DNA of 64,000 nt from Natribaculum breve (GCF_023008585.1 NZ_CP095390.1:1984001-2048000); one strand, 5' to 3'; positions 8,001 to 17,341 are shown, counted from the stretch's first letter. Numbers and translations: made by a program. Notes: a model not told the origin generated them from the sequence alone.

Positions 8001-8981
8001 ATGAGCGACAAAGACTGGTGGTTCGTCGACCTCGCAGCCGTCGTCGCGATCACCGGAGGCCTCGCGTTCGGACTCCTCTCCGGCGTCGAAGGCGTCGGTC
8101 GAATCGTGCTGTCGATACCGCTCGTTCTCTTCTTGCCGGGCTACGCGCTCGTCGCAGTGTTGTTTCCGGACGAAGCCGACAGCGAGTACCGACCGTTCGA
8201 CGACGAGAAGACCGGGCTGCGAAATCCGCTGCTGGTCGACGGTGGACTCGACGCCGTCGAGCGATTCGTCCTGTCGATCGTCCTCAGCGTCGCCCTCGTC
8301 CCGGCGATTGCCCTCTTTACGACCGTGACCCCGGGGGGTATCGTGCTTCGTTCGGTGCTCGTCGGGGTCGCGCTGACCACGATCGCACTCACGCTGGTCG
8401 CGATCGTCGCCCGGTACGGCTGTCCGCCAGAGCGACGGTTCTCGATGACGCTCTCGTTGCCGTTCTTTTTCCGGGAGGTCTCGAGTCCGTACGAGTCGAC
8501 GAACCCGAGACGGTACAACGTCGCGATCGCGGTCAGCCTGCTGTTGTTGCTCGCCAGTGTGGGCTTTGCGATCGCGAATCCACCGGCACACGACGGGTTC
8601 ACCGAGTTCAACGTCGAAACGGCGAACGTAACCGGCGAAACGGAAACGATGTACGACGGCTCGGATACCGTCGTCGACGCCCAGAACCTGACCGTCTCGA
8701 TCACGAACCAGGAACACCGGGAGACGACCTACACGACCGTCGTGTTGCTCCAGCGCGTGAGCTACGACGACGGCGTCACGGTCCACGAGGAAGACCACCT
8801 CGCTACGGAACCCGTGACCGTCGCAGACGGCGCGACGCGCGAGCAGACGCTCGAGGTGACGCCGACGATGGCGGGCGACGACCTCCGGGTGGTGGTCCTG
8901 CTGTACGAGGGAGAGCCGCCTGCGGAGCCGTCCGAGGAGAACGCCTACCGCGCTCTGCACCTCCCAGTCGAGGTCGCGTAG
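8001..8981 (+). CDS. DUF1616 domain membrane protein
   Basis: 326 aa. The start region (VDLAAVVAITGGLAFGLL, then VLSIPLVLFLPGYALVAVLFP) is the characteristic opening of DUF1616 proteins, in which two helices flank an LPGYALVA-type motif. Further helices lie near residues 88-110, 112-135 and 175-193. Residues ~195-326 form an extracellular beta-rich domain with several N-glycosylation sequons (for example NVTGETE, NLTVSI). DUF1616 genes commonly accompany archaeal surface-glycan clusters; their biochemical role is unknown. The stop codon abuts the next ATG, so the two genes are translationally linked. Confidence 0.85.
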   Translation: MSDKDWWFVDLAAVVAITGGLAFGLLSGVEGVGRIVLSIPLVLFLPGYALVAVLFPDEADSEYRPFDDEKTGLRNPLLVDGGLDAVERFVLSIVLSVALVPAIALFTTVTPGGIVLRSVLVGVALTTIALTLVAIVARYGCPPERRFSMTLSLPFFFREVSSPYESTNPRRYNVAIAVSLLLLLASVGFAIANPPAHDGFTEFNVETANVTGETETMYDGSDTVVDAQNLTVSITNQEHRETTYTTVVLLQRVSYDDGVTVHEEDHLATEPVTVADGATREQTLEVTPTMAGDDLRVVVLLYEGEPPAEPSEENAYRALHLPVEVA

Positions 8982-9557
8982 ATGTGGCCGTGGGAACACC
9001 TCGCGTTCGGCTACGTCCTGTACTCGCTGTACGCGAACGCGATCCGGCGAGAGCGGCCGTCGGGTCGTGAGACGATCGTCGTCGCGGTCGCCTCGCAGCT
9101 ACCCGACCTCGTCGACAAACCCCTCGCCTGGGCGGTCGGGTTCGTCGAGACCGGCTACGCGTTCGGTCACTCGATCTTCGTCGCCCCGGTCGTCTGTCTC
9201 GCGGCCACCACACTCGCCGCCCGTCGCGGCGACCGCTCGCTCGGGGGCGCGTTCACCGTCGGCTACCTCTCGCACGTCGCTGGCGACGTTCTCAACCCGT
9301 TCTTCCTCGGGCGAGGCCTCGAGGTGCGCGTGCTGCTCTGGCCGATCGCGTCGCCGCCGGCGGACGCCCACGGCGGCTTCCTCGAGCACGTGCTCGTCTA
9401 CCTCACGCGACACGTGGCGTACCTCACCGCGGAGGGGCTGACGCCGTATCTCGCGTTCCAGTTCGGTCTCGCCGTCGCCGTCGCGTCGCTGTGGCTGTAC
9501 GACGGTGCGCCGGTCGCGTCCGACCTCTGGCGGCGGCTGGTCCGTCGAACGCGATAG
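8982..9557 (+). CDS. Membrane-bound metal-dependent hydrolase (DUF457/YdjM type)
   Basis: 191 aa. The ATG directly follows the stop of the DUF1616 gene. The N-terminus (MWPWEHLAFGYVLY) and the later SQLPDLVDKP, FGHSIFVAP and GYLSHVAGDVLNPFF hold the His/Asp residues (H6, D-L-V-D, H-S, SH..GD) that define DUF457-type membrane metal-dependent hydrolases. About four membrane helices are visible. Substrates of the family are not established. Co-transcription with DUF1616 suggests a common envelope function. Confidence 0.85.
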   Translation: MWPWEHLAFGYVLYSLYANAIRRERPSGRETIVVAVASQLPDLVDKPLAWAVGFVETGYAFGHSIFVAPVVCLAATTLAARRGDRSLGGAFTVGYLSHVAGDVLNPFFLGRGLEVRVLLWPIASPPADAHGGFLEHVLVYLTRHVAYLTAEGLTPYLAFQFGLAVAVASLWLYDGAPVASDLWRRLVRRTR

Positions 9558-9901
9558 GCCGCCGTCAGAGAGCGATCCGTCCCGGTCACGGCGACGCCAG
9601 GGACAGATCGACGTCGACGCACCCTGCTCACGGTTCGACGCCCGTCGAGAAGCAGGTCACGTCGTCGCGGCAGTTGCCGACGACACTACGAACGTCGCCG
9701 TGGGATCGGTCGAGGTGGCACGGGCACGGGGATCGTCGCGTCGCTCCGCGAGTGCGTCGAACTCGAGATAGACGAAAGGCGACGGCGTGCCACCGAACTG
9801 TCACGGCGACGCGGAGCGCACACGAACCCGTCTGCGGCGACGCCGTGGCTCCCACGTTGCAGTGCGCTGCAGTGCTGCGAGAAGGTGTGGAGACAGACAG
9901 A
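9558..9901. other. Gap between convergent genes, no gene recognised (344 nt)
   Basis: All open frames here are short, basic and without recognisable motifs. No tRNA, transposon end or clear terminator was identified. It is long for a convergent gap in this genome, so it could hold decayed coding sequence. Confidence 0.4.
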
Positions 9902-11878
9902 TCAGGCAGACGCACTCGAGGAGACACACATCGTCACGTCGCCGTTGGTGTAGACGCTGGCCTGTGACGGCCGACAGAGTCGGTCCCGTGGGACGTCTCG
10001 AATCTGCCCGTAGCCGTTGGCGTCGACGAAGTACGTCGCGTCGGTCGACTGTTTCGTCCGGTAGACGACGTACTCGTGGTCTGCAGGTTCGCCGTCGACG
10101 ATCGTCGCCGTGTCGGCCGGATACGCGTGCGTGCGGCTGATCATCGTCTTGTACGGGTGGTCCGTGTAGAGGACCTGGTCTGGGCGGATCTCCTGGCCGC
10201 TCGGCGATCCGGTCATCTCGCCGATCGTCTGGGCTGCGGCGAGTTCGGGTTCGTCGTAGGCGAGTTGCTCGTGGTGATCCGGGAAGACCGGGTTGTCGAC
10301 GTTGCTCTCCGGTGCCAGTATCATCGCACCCGGGTAGACGAGCGCGAGGAGCACCAGCACGACGACGAACACCGACGAGAGGTCTCGTGTGAGCGTCCGG
10401 ACGCCGACCGCACCGAGGATGGCCATCGGCGCGTAGAGGAACGCGAACCACCGCGTCGGGATGAAGTTCCGGATCCCGAACATCGGCAGTCCGAGGACGA
10501 AGACGAGCATGATGGCGGCCGCGAGCAGGAGCGTGAACACCGACTGCTCGGCACGTCGTCGGTGGACGACGTACAGACAGCCGGCGAACGTGGCCCCGAG
10601 CAGGACCAGGAAGCCGAGCACCTCGACGTGGGCGACGACCTGATCCAGCAGCGTCGGCGCGGCAGATTCGCCGCCACCGCCGCTCGAGGCGCTGGGACTG
10701 GCGAGGTTCAGGAAGCCGGCGCTGTCGGCGAGCGTCTCGCCGAGCCAGCTGAGCACCGTCGCCAGGAACGACTCCCGCCGGTACGGCGTCAGCGACCACA
10801 CGAAGATCGTCAGCCCGACGTTGAAGATGACGAGGCCGACGAGGTTGACCGGCTTCTTCGCGCGGAAGACGCTCGTGTCGAGGCGAGTCAGCCCGAACGG
10901 ACCGATCACGAAGACGAGCTGGGCGAGAAAGGCGGCCAGCAGCAACACGAGCATGATGAACGTCGACACCTGGTGGGTGAGGATGACGGCGACGCTCAGC
11001 AGAATTAAAAGCGAGAAGTCGCGGACGGTGTACTCGATCCGCATGACCCGGATCAGCGCGTACAGCATCGCGAGGAAGAACACGAGGCCCAGACTCGTGG
11101 GGATGAGGTGGATGCCCCACAGCGAGACGTAATTCGCGACGCCGTAGAACGCGGCAGCGAGCGTCGCCCACCGCGCGGGAATCAGCAGGTTCGTCGTCGT
11201 GTAGACCAGCAGGATCGACAGCGGCATCACGACGCCGACCGAGAGGTACAGCGCGCTCTTCAGCGAGACGCCGTACAGCAGCGTCGACGCCACGACCAGC
11301 AGGTGGTAGAACGGCGACGCGTAGTGTTTGTCCTCGGAGATCGCACCGAGAGAGCCCGACTCGTAGATCGCGTGGGCGAGGTCCGTGACGTGCGTCCACC
11401 CGTCGATGCCGACGAGACCCGGCGTCGCGTACAGCGCGGTGTACCGGAAGACGAACGCGAACAAAACCAGTTGCAACAGCACCACCCCGCGGTTGAAGTC
11501 CCGATCGCTCGTAAAGAGGATCTGGACGAACACGAGCGTCCCGACGACGCTCGCGAGGCCGAAAAAGAGGTGCGTCCGCTCGCCCTGGAAGACGGTCGCG
11601 ACGACCATCGTCGCGAGGCCGACGATCGCGACGCTCGGCAGCGACATCGCCGCTCGCCGGGACAGCGTCGGGAGCTCCAGCGAGCGCTGATCGTAGTGGG
11701 CGGCGAGGAGGTACAGGGCGCACGCACCCCCGAGGACGATCGGAATCGTCTCGATGTATATCTGGGAGGCGACAAACCGCAGCGGGAACAGCAGGACCGC
11801 GAGTGCGAGTCCCGCGATCGCCGCGGCGGTGTCGAGCCGGATCGGCCGGATCCCCGCGAGCGGCCGACTAAACGCCAC
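9902..11878 (-). CDS. Polytopic GT-C-like membrane glycosyltransferase or glycan polymerase
   Basis: 658 aa. About 12-14 membrane helices span residues ~18-540, followed by a ~120-residue C-terminal domain (PDQVLYTDHPYKTMISRTHA and onward). The first large loop contains LVGIDGWTHVTDLAHAI, where the acidic residue and aromatic context resemble the lipid-linked-sugar site of GT-C enzymes. The overall plan also fits a polymerase. No exact family was recognised. It is the last gene of the minus-strand operon and overlaps the GT4 gene by 11 nt. It probably uses dolichyl-phosphate sugars made by the DPM-like enzyme three genes upstream (inference). Confidence 0.65.
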   Translation of the reverse strand: MAFSRPLAGIRPIRLDTAAAIAGLALAVLLFPLRFVASQIYIETIPIVLGGACALYLLAAHYDQRSLELPTLSRRAAMSLPSVAIVGLATMVVATVFQGERTHLFFGLASVVGTLVFVQILFTSDRDFNRGVVLLQLVLFAFVFRYTALYATPGLVGIDGWTHVTDLAHAIYESGSLGAISEDKHYASPFYHLLVVASTLLYGVSLKSALYLSVGVVMPLSILLVYTTTNLLIPARWATLAAAFYGVANYVSLWGIHLIPTSLGLVFFLAMLYALIRVMRIEYTVRDFSLLILLSVAVILTHQVSTFIMLVLLLAAFLAQLVFVIGPFGLTRLDTSVFRAKKPVNLVGLVIFNVGLTIFVWSLTPYRRESFLATVLSWLGETLADSAGFLNLASPSASSGGGGESAAPTLLDQVVAHVEVLGFLVLLGATFAGCLYVVHRRRAEQSVFTLLLAAAIMLVFVLGLPMFGIRNFIPTRWFAFLYAPMAILGAVGVRTLTRDLSSVFVVVLVLLALVYPGAMILAPESNVDNPVFPDHHEQLAYDEPELAAAQTIGEMTGSPSGQEIRPDQVLYTDHPYKTMISRTHAYPADTATIVDGEPADHEYVVYRTKQSTDATYFVDANGYGQIRDVPRDRLCRPSQASVYTNGDVTMCVSSSASA

Positions 11879-12836
11879 GGCTCACCCCCTCCTGGACGGG
11901 CGTCGGCCGGCCGTTCTCGTCGTCGAGCACCCGCTGATAGACCTCGAGCAGCTGGTCGCCCATCGCCTCGAGGCCGAGCGCGTCGACCGCCTCGCGGCCG
12001 TTCGATCGGCCGCCGTCTTCGAGGACGTCCTCGAGGGCGGCGGCCAGTTCGTCGTCGCTCGTGGCGACGGCGCAGTTGTCGACGTCGCCGATCGTCTCGC
12101 GGACGAAGCCGACGTCGGTCGAGACGACCGGCAGGTCGCACGCGGCGGCCTCCTTGACGACCATCGGCCCGGCCTCGCGCTCGGAGGAGACGAGGAGGAC
12201 GTCACTGGCGTTCATGTAGTAGGGGACCTCCTCGTGTGGAACGCCGTGGACCGCCCGCAGGTCGACGTCGACGTCGGCGCGCTCGACGATCCGTCTGGCC
12301 CGCGGGAAGTCCTTCTCGGACCGCGAGGGATCGTAGGGAAAGAGCGCGATCGGTCGGTCGCGCTCCCAGCCGACGCGTTCGCGCGCCTGCTCTCTCGGGA
12401 TCGGCCGGAACAGCTCCGTGTCGACGCCGAACGGGATCAGCGCGTGGTCGACCTCGAGTACGTCCGACATCGCCGGACTCGGGACGACGACGGCGTCTGC
12501 GAACCGCGCGCCGTACCGGCTGATCGTCCGGAGCCAGCCCCGCTCGCTCATCAGGTCCGTCCCCCACAGCGTCACCACCACCGGTCTCGTCGGCTGGGCG
12601 AGCGCGAAGGGGGCGACGAGCCCGTAGTTCGCGTGGACGAGGTCGTACTCCCCAGATCGGACCTGCGAGAGGACCGTCGGGTAAAATCGCAGGTAGTCGG
12701 CGGGCGTCCGGGGCGACTCGGCGCTGTACTCGCCGGGTACGCCGACGACGGTACACTCGACGCCGCGGTCCTCGAGGACCGACACCTGCTGCTCGAAGAA
12801 CGATCTCGTCGAGGTGATAAGTTGGAGTACCTTCAT
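11868..12836 (-). CDS. Glycosyltransferase family 4
   Basis: 322 aa. GT-B fold features are visible: an N-terminal acceptor domain (KVLQLITSTRSFFEQQVSVL, YDLVHANYGLVAPFAL, VVVTLWGTDLM) and a C-terminal donor domain with VPYYMNASDVLLVSSEREAGPMVVKEAAACDLPVV. The latter holds the EAGPMVVKEA motif (E-x7-E) typical of retaining GT4 enzymes. It is slightly shorter than most GT4 proteins (~370 aa), mainly in the inter-domain region. It lies 4 nt after the DUF354 gene and overlaps the next gene by 11 nt, so translational coupling is likely. It should add a sugar on the cytoplasmic face of the membrane; the sugar is unknown. Confidence 0.88.
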   Translation of the reverse strand: MKVLQLITSTRSFFEQQVSVLEDRGVECTVVGVPGEYSAESPRTPADYLRFYPTVLSQVRSGEYDLVHANYGLVAPFALAQPTRPVVVTLWGTDLMSERGWLRTISRYGARFADAVVVPSPAMSDVLEVDHALIPFGVDTELFRPIPREQARERVGWERDRPIALFPYDPSRSEKDFPRARRIVERADVDVDLRAVHGVPHEEVPYYMNASDVLLVSSEREAGPMVVKEAAACDLPVVSTDVGFVRETIGDVDNCAVATSDDELAAALEDVLEDGGRSNGREAVDALGLEAMGDQLLEVYQRVLDDENGRPTPVQEGVSRGV

Positions 12837-12840
12837 GGCG

Positions 12841-13908
12841 TCAACTCGGATTCGCCGTCAGCGACGCCCGGTCCGGACTCCCGTCACGGGGTGCAGTCTC
12901 GACCTCGCGGACGACGACGTCCGTCACGTCGACCATCTCCGCGAGGACGCGGTCGCGTCGGCGTTCCCACGTTGGGTCGTCGGCTTCGAGGATCGAGACC
13001 GCCTTCTCGAGGCCCGCCTGGTGTCGGTCGTCGCCGTGGAAGTTGAACAGGAGCCCGTAGCGCTCCTCGAGTTCGGTCGTGTACCCGAGCGACAGCGAGT
13101 TCACGTAGACCGCGGGCGTCCCGAGCAGCGCCGCTTCGGCCGCCGTGGTCGCCCCCTCGCCGACGACGACGTCCGCGTAGTAGAGCAGGTCGTGCATTCG
13201 ATCCGGCGACGTCGCGAGCCGGTGGTCCTCGAGCTCTGCCGGCAGGTCGATCTCGGACGTGAACAGGACGTGTGCGCCCGCCTCCTCGAGGCGAGCGACG
13301 ACGTCTCGCGGGTCGTCGAACCCGCCCTGCCCGACGTCGTGTGAGGAGTCCCAGCTGCTGAATCGCGCCACCGCGAGCGTATCCTCCGGCGCGAGTCCGA
13401 CCGCCTCGAGGACGCTCGGGTCGGGGTCGAACCGATTCGGGTGTAGATAGGCGAGTTCGTGATAACCCGGATACCGGACCTGCTTCGAGCCGACGTCGCC
13501 CCGGTAGCACGCCGGCGTACAGACGACGTCTGCGAACGGGTACGCCAGTTTCTTGATGAGCGTCGCGTGTTCGGTGTCGTAGAAGACGACGCTCTTCGCG
13601 TCGAGCGCCGCCGCGACGTGTGCCGCCGCGACGCCGCCGATGGCCGTGATCACGTCCGGATCGATCCGCCGGGCCCGGCGGAGCAGTCGCGTCTCGTAGG
13701 TCGCCTGGACCGCCGCGAGCGAGAGCAGCGAGTTCGACCCGCCCGCCAGCACCTCGTGGTCGACGTCGTAACACTCGAGCAGGTCGACCGTGACCTCGTT
13801 TTCGCGCGCGAAGACGTACACCTCGTGGCCCCGCGCCTCCAGTTCGGACACGGCGTGTTTGAAGAAGTGGACGTGTCCGGGGTGCTGGATGGTGACGACG
13901 ACGCGCAT
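12841..13908 (-). CDS. DUF354 family predicted glycosyltransferase
   Basis: 355 aa from the ATG at 13908; an upstream in-frame extension is Arg-rich and antisense-like, so it was rejected. The start (MRVVVTIQHPGHVHFFKHAV) is the DUF354 signature, and ADVVVGEGATTAAEAALLGTPAVYVN resembles the donor-binding loop of UDP-GlcNAc 2-epimerase/MurG-like GT-B proteins. The ATG shares one nucleotide with the stop of the preceding gene. DUF354 proteins occur in archaeal and bacterial surface-glycan clusters. Their exact activity (transferase or epimerase-like) is unsettled. Confidence 0.85.
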   Translation of the reverse strand: MRVVVTIQHPGHVHFFKHAVSELEARGHEVYVFARENEVTVDLLECYDVDHEVLAGGSNSLLSLAAVQATYETRLLRRARRIDPDVITAIGGVAAAHVAAALDAKSVVFYDTEHATLIKKLAYPFADVVCTPACYRGDVGSKQVRYPGYHELAYLHPNRFDPDPSVLEAVGLAPEDTLAVARFSSWDSSHDVGQGGFDDPRDVVARLEEAGAHVLFTSEIDLPAELEDHRLATSPDRMHDLLYYADVVVGEGATTAAEAALLGTPAVYVNSLSLGYTTELEERYGLLFNFHGDDRHQAGLEKAVSILEADDPTWERRRDRVLAEMVDVTDVVVREVETAPRDGSPDRASLTANPS

Positions 13909-14942
13909 CACCGACGCACCTCCAGGGTCGCGTTTTTTCGCGCGTCGAGTGCCACGGCCACGACGAGGATCGCGACGCTCGCGAGGAGACCGACCGCGCC
14001 GCCGGCCAGTCGCCACGCCGTCGACCCGGTGGTGGTCGAGTCCGTGGCGGCGAGGACGCCGGACGCCCCGAGGGTCGCGACGCCGGCGATTCCCGCCACG
14101 TAACACAGCATGGCGGGGCGAGCACCGCCGGATAGGGTCTGGGCTTTCAGCCGCCGGAGGAAGCCTCGAAGCAGCGTCAGCGACGTCGTCGGGACGAACG
14201 TTCGATACCTGATCGTACTCTCCTCGTCGTGGTACACCGCCGGCATCGACACGTCGGCCACCCGCATGTCGGCGACGTTCAACCGGACGAGGAGGTCGTT
14301 GGGGTAGTCGTGATCGTCCGGCAGCGACTCGACGTCGACCGCAGCGAGCGCCCCGTGCGAGATCGCCGTGTAGCCGTTCTGTGGGTCCTGCAGTCCCCAG
14401 TAGCCGCTGGCGATCTTCGTGAGCTGGGTCAACAGCCAGTTGCCGAACAGCCGGAACGGCGGCATCTCCCTGCGGTCGTTCCGGTCAGCCAGCCGGTTTC
14501 CCTTCGTGTAGTCGGCCTCGCCCTCGACGATCGGATCGAGCAACCACGAGAGCTGGTCGGGGTCCATCTGGCCGTCCGCGTCCATGGTTGCGACGACGTC
14601 GACGCCGTCCTCGCCCGCGCGAACGTATCCAGTTCGAAGCGCACCGCCGGCACCGACGTTCTCCGCGTGGCGGATCGGGACGACCTCCGGGCCCGCGGGC
14701 ACGCCACCGTCGGCGATCGAGGGGGTCGGTCGGTCGTCCACGACCGCCGTCGGGTCGGTCTCGTCGGCGTCGGCGTCGGCCGTCGCGTACGACTGGATGA
14801 TCTCCCAGGTACCGTCGCTCGAGCAGTCGTCGACGGCGTACACCCGATCGACGAACGCGGGCATCGTCGACAGCACCTCGCCGACGTGCGCTCGCTCGTT
14901 GTACGCCGGAACGACGACGCCGATGGTGTGTCCGCGATACAT
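13908..14942 (-). CDS. Dolichol-phosphate mannose synthase-like GT2
   Basis: 344 aa. The start (IGVVVPAYNERAHVGEVL), AVDDCSSDGTWEII and the DxD motif ATMDADGQMDP are those of polyprenyl-phosphate glycosyltransferases (DPM1/DPG synthase group). RNEVGAG-like phrases (RHAENVGAGGALRTGY) and WGLQDPQNGYTAIS, which holds the conserved Q-D-x-x-x-G-Y, follow. Two C-terminal membrane helices (about 276-295 and 305-330) are present. It likely loads a sugar onto dolichyl phosphate at the inner membrane face. It overlaps its neighbours by one nucleotide on each side within the operon. Confidence 0.88.
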   Translation of the reverse strand: MYRGHTIGVVVPAYNERAHVGEVLSTMPAFVDRVYAVDDCSSDGTWEIIQSYATADADADETDPTAVVDDRPTPSIADGGVPAGPEVVPIRHAENVGAGGALRTGYVRAGEDGVDVVATMDADGQMDPDQLSWLLDPIVEGEADYTKGNRLADRNDRREMPPFRLFGNWLLTQLTKIASGYWGLQDPQNGYTAISHGALAAVDVESLPDDHDYPNDLLVRLNVADMRVADVSMPAVYHDEESTIRYRTFVPTTSLTLLRGFLRRLKAQTLSGGARPAMLCYVAGIAGVATLGASGVLAATDSTTTGSTAWRLAGGAVGLLASVAILVVAVALDARKNATLEVRR

Positions 14943-16339
14943 TACAGCCTCCGGTAGACGAGTCCTTCACTCGTCGCGTCCTCCGGCTCGAGCGCGCCGG
15001 TCACGTCGATCAGTGCGGGGTCGTCGTCGAGTTGCTCGGCCACGGAGCCGAGATCCAGCTCGAGGAACCGCTCGTGTGGCGTCGCCAGCACGACGGCGTC
15101 GAACCCCGCAAACGAGAGCGACTCCTGGACGTCGACGCCGAACGACTCGCGGATGGCGTCGGGGTCGGCGTGGGGATCGTAGCCCACGACGTCGACGTCG
15201 AACTCCCGGAGGGAGGTGACGACGTCGGCGACTTTCGAGCTGCGGATGTCCGCCACGTCCGGTTTGTACGTGAGACCGAGCAACAGGACGCGACTCTCCC
15301 GTAACGTCTTGTGACAGCGGTTGAGCGACTTGATCGTCAGCTCGGCGACGCGCTCGGGCATCGACTCGTTCACCTGCCGACTCGTCAACAGCAACTCGGG
15401 GACGAACCCTTCGCGTCTCGAGCGGTGGACGAGGAAGTACGGATCGACCGGAATGCAGTGACCGCCGACGAGCCCCGGTCGATAGTCGTGGAAGTTCCAC
15501 TTCGTGCCCGCCGCCTCGAGCACCTCGTGGGTGTCGACCCCCATGCGGTCGAGGGCGGTCGACAGTTCGTTCACCAGCGCGATGTTGACGTCGCGCTGGA
15601 CGTTCTCGACGACCTTGCACGCCTCGGCGACCTCGATCGAGGAGGCGAGGTAGACGCCCGCGTCGACGACCGACTCGTACAGCGCGGCGACGTCCTCGAG
15701 CACCTCCTCGTTCTGTCCGCTGACGACCTTGACGACGTCCTCGAGGCCGTGCTCCGAGTCGCCCGGCGTGGCCCGCTCGGGAGAGTAGCCGACGAAGAAG
15801 TCCTCGCCCGCGCGAAGCCCCGACGCGCGCTCGAGCGTCGGAACCAGCACCTCGCGCGTCGCGCCCGGGTAGACGGTCGACTCGAGGACGACCGTCGTCC
15901 CGGGTTGGACGTACTCGCCGACGGTGGCGGCGGCGCTCTCGACGTAGTCGAGGTTCGGCCGCTCCTCGTCGTCGATCGGCGTCGGAACGGCGATGACGAC
16001 GTACTCGGCGTCGCGGATCTCCGTCGCGTCTGCCGTGTAGGCGACGTTGTCCTGCTGGATCGCCTCGTCCGTGAGGTCGCCGGTCGTGTCGATCCCTTCC
16101 TGGAGGGTCTCGATCTTCGACTCGTCGACGTCGTATCCGATCACGCGGTAGTCCGCCCGGGCGAACCCCACCGTAAGCGGGAGCCCGACGTATCCGAGTC
16201 CGACGACGCAGACTGTCGCCTCTCGAGTGTGCTGGACGCTCGAGTGCTGGATCGTGACACCGCGCTCGGCTGGGCGTCCTGCGTGGTCACTCTCTCCGTT
16301 CTCCCTCTGTCGCTCGGTGTCGCTTATTGTCGGGGTCAT
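14942..16339 (-). CDS. UDP-N-acetyl-hexosamine 6-dehydrogenase (WecC/WbpA type)
   Basis: 465 aa from the ATG at 16339; a GTG further in (before TIQHSS) is an alternative start. The NAD-binding Rossmann motif VCVVGLGYVGLPLTVGFA lies near residue 44. The catalytic cysteine sits in VGGHCIPVDPYFL, the form found in UDP-ManNAc/UDP-GlcNAc dehydrogenases; UDP-glucose dehydrogenase typically has GGSCFPKD. LGLTYKPDVADIRSS is the C-terminal family motif. The reaction oxidises C6 of a UDP-amino sugar to a uronic acid with two NAD+. It is the first gene of the five-gene minus-strand operon. The exact donor sugar is inferred only from the motif. Confidence 0.88.
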   Translation of the reverse strand: MTPTISDTERQRENGESDHAGRPAERGVTIQHSSVQHTREATVCVVGLGYVGLPLTVGFARADYRVIGYDVDESKIETLQEGIDTTGDLTDEAIQQDNVAYTADATEIRDAEYVVIAVPTPIDDEERPNLDYVESAAATVGEYVQPGTTVVLESTVYPGATREVLVPTLERASGLRAGEDFFVGYSPERATPGDSEHGLEDVVKVVSGQNEEVLEDVAALYESVVDAGVYLASSIEVAEACKVVENVQRDVNIALVNELSTALDRMGVDTHEVLEAAGTKWNFHDYRPGLVGGHCIPVDPYFLVHRSRREGFVPELLLTSRQVNESMPERVAELTIKSLNRCHKTLRESRVLLLGLTYKPDVADIRSSKVADVVTSLREFDVDVVGYDPHADPDAIRESFGVDVQESLSFAGFDAVVLATPHERFLELDLGSVAEQLDDDPALIDVTGALEPEDATSEGLVYRRL

Positions 16340-16705
16340 AGATGCTACGTGCGCTGGTCCGCCACGCCGCACCGACCGGGTGCGATGGCGGCCGATACTG
16401 CCAGTCCCGAAACGGCGGGACGAGCCTCGAACCGAGCAAGCAGCCACGAGCGGTTTATTATAAAGCTGGTAAGCGGTTGCAGTCCGACTCGTTGCGAGAG
16501 CGGGACGGTTCGTTCGACGTCACGCCGAGGATCTCCGAGAAGAGACGGCCGATTTCGACCGAATGAGCGCTTAACTGCTTACTAAGCGGTTGCTGTACCG
16601 ATCCATAATGAAGTCCCCACAGGGACCACTCACGGTGCGGCCGAGACGCGACGATGTCGCCACGACGCCCGAGTCCGCGTCGGTCGCACCCGAACGGAGA
16701 CAACT
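16340..16705. other. Divergent regulatory region (366 nt)
   Basis: It lies between the dehydrogenase operon (minus) and the membrane-bound wHTH gene (plus). On the minus strand TTTATAATA lies near 16450-16460, which would leave a leader of roughly 90 nt before the ATG at 16339. On the plus strand CCATAATGAAG lies near 16602-16612. No gene was recognised. Confidence 0.45.
16470..16593. repeat. Pair of 11-bp direct repeats in the divergent promoter region
   Basis: TAAGCGGTTGC occurs exactly at 16470-16480 and 16583-16593 in the same orientation, followed in both by related bases (AGTCCGA and TGTACCGA). The positions flank both presumed promoters, as expected of regulator-binding sites. The adjacent wHTH gene is the obvious candidate regulator. 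Confidence 0.5.
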
Positions 16706-17341
16706 ATGATGAACAGAACCCAGACCGCGATCGACGTCTCGTCCGCACCGGTGCTCGAAGCGGCAGCGACCGGTACGGTCTCGATGCAGTGCTCGTCGGC
16801 GGGCGCGTGTGTGCTCGCGTCGCCGTCGCCGCTTTCCGTGGTCGGCGAGTACGCGAACGGACCGTTGCTCTGGTCGCTCCCACTGCGCGTTACGGCGGTC
16901 TGGGAGCTGGGGCTGATCGCGATTTTGCTCCTGACGACCGGCGTTCTCGTCGCGAGTCGCCTGGCAGACGCGGTGGCGGATCGAAAGACGAACGTCGCCG
17001 ACCTCTCGCTGTCGAGCGAGTCGCCGCCGAACGACGACGCGACCCACGAGAGACACACCTACGAGGACCTCATCTCCTCGAGCACGCCGCCGGAACTGCT
17101 CAGCGACAGAGGCCGCGTCGTCCGGATACTCGTCGAGAACGGCGGCCGGGTTCGGCAACGACAGATCGTCGAGGAGACCGGCTGGTCGAAGTCGAAGGTC
17201 AGCCGCCTGCTCTCGAAGATGCAAAACGCCGGCCAGATCGAGAAGGTCTCCGTCGGGCGAGAGAACGTGGTCGTCTTCCCCGACGAACGGTCGACGGAGG
17301 AAGACCGGTCGGCGGACGTACTGTCGGACAGCAGGCAGTGA
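16706..17341 (+). CDS. Membrane-anchored winged-helix regulator (DUF7343-like)
   Basis: 211 aa; a second in-frame ATG follows directly at 16709. A ~60-residue N-terminal segment with two cysteines (Cys29, Cys35) precedes one membrane helix (about 66-85, WELGLIAILLLTTGVLVA). A linker and a C-terminal MarR/IclR-like wHTH follow (about 120-200), with VRQRQIVEETGWSKSKVSRLLSKM as helix-turn-helix and VGRENVVVF as wing. The plan is an external sensor with a cytoplasmic DNA-binding domain. It is divergent from the dehydrogenase operon, with a repeated 11-bp sequence in between, and so is a likely regulator of that operon (inference). Confidence 0.8.
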   Translation: MMNRTQTAIDVSSAPVLEAAATGTVSMQCSSAGACVLASPSPLSVVGEYANGPLLWSLPLRVTAVWELGLIAILLLTTGVLVASRLADAVADRKTNVADLSLSSESPPNDDATHERHTYEDLISSSTPPELLSDRGRVVRILVENGGRVRQRQIVEETGWSKSKVSRLLSKMQNAGQIEKVSVGRENVVVFPDERSTEEDRSADVLSDSRQ

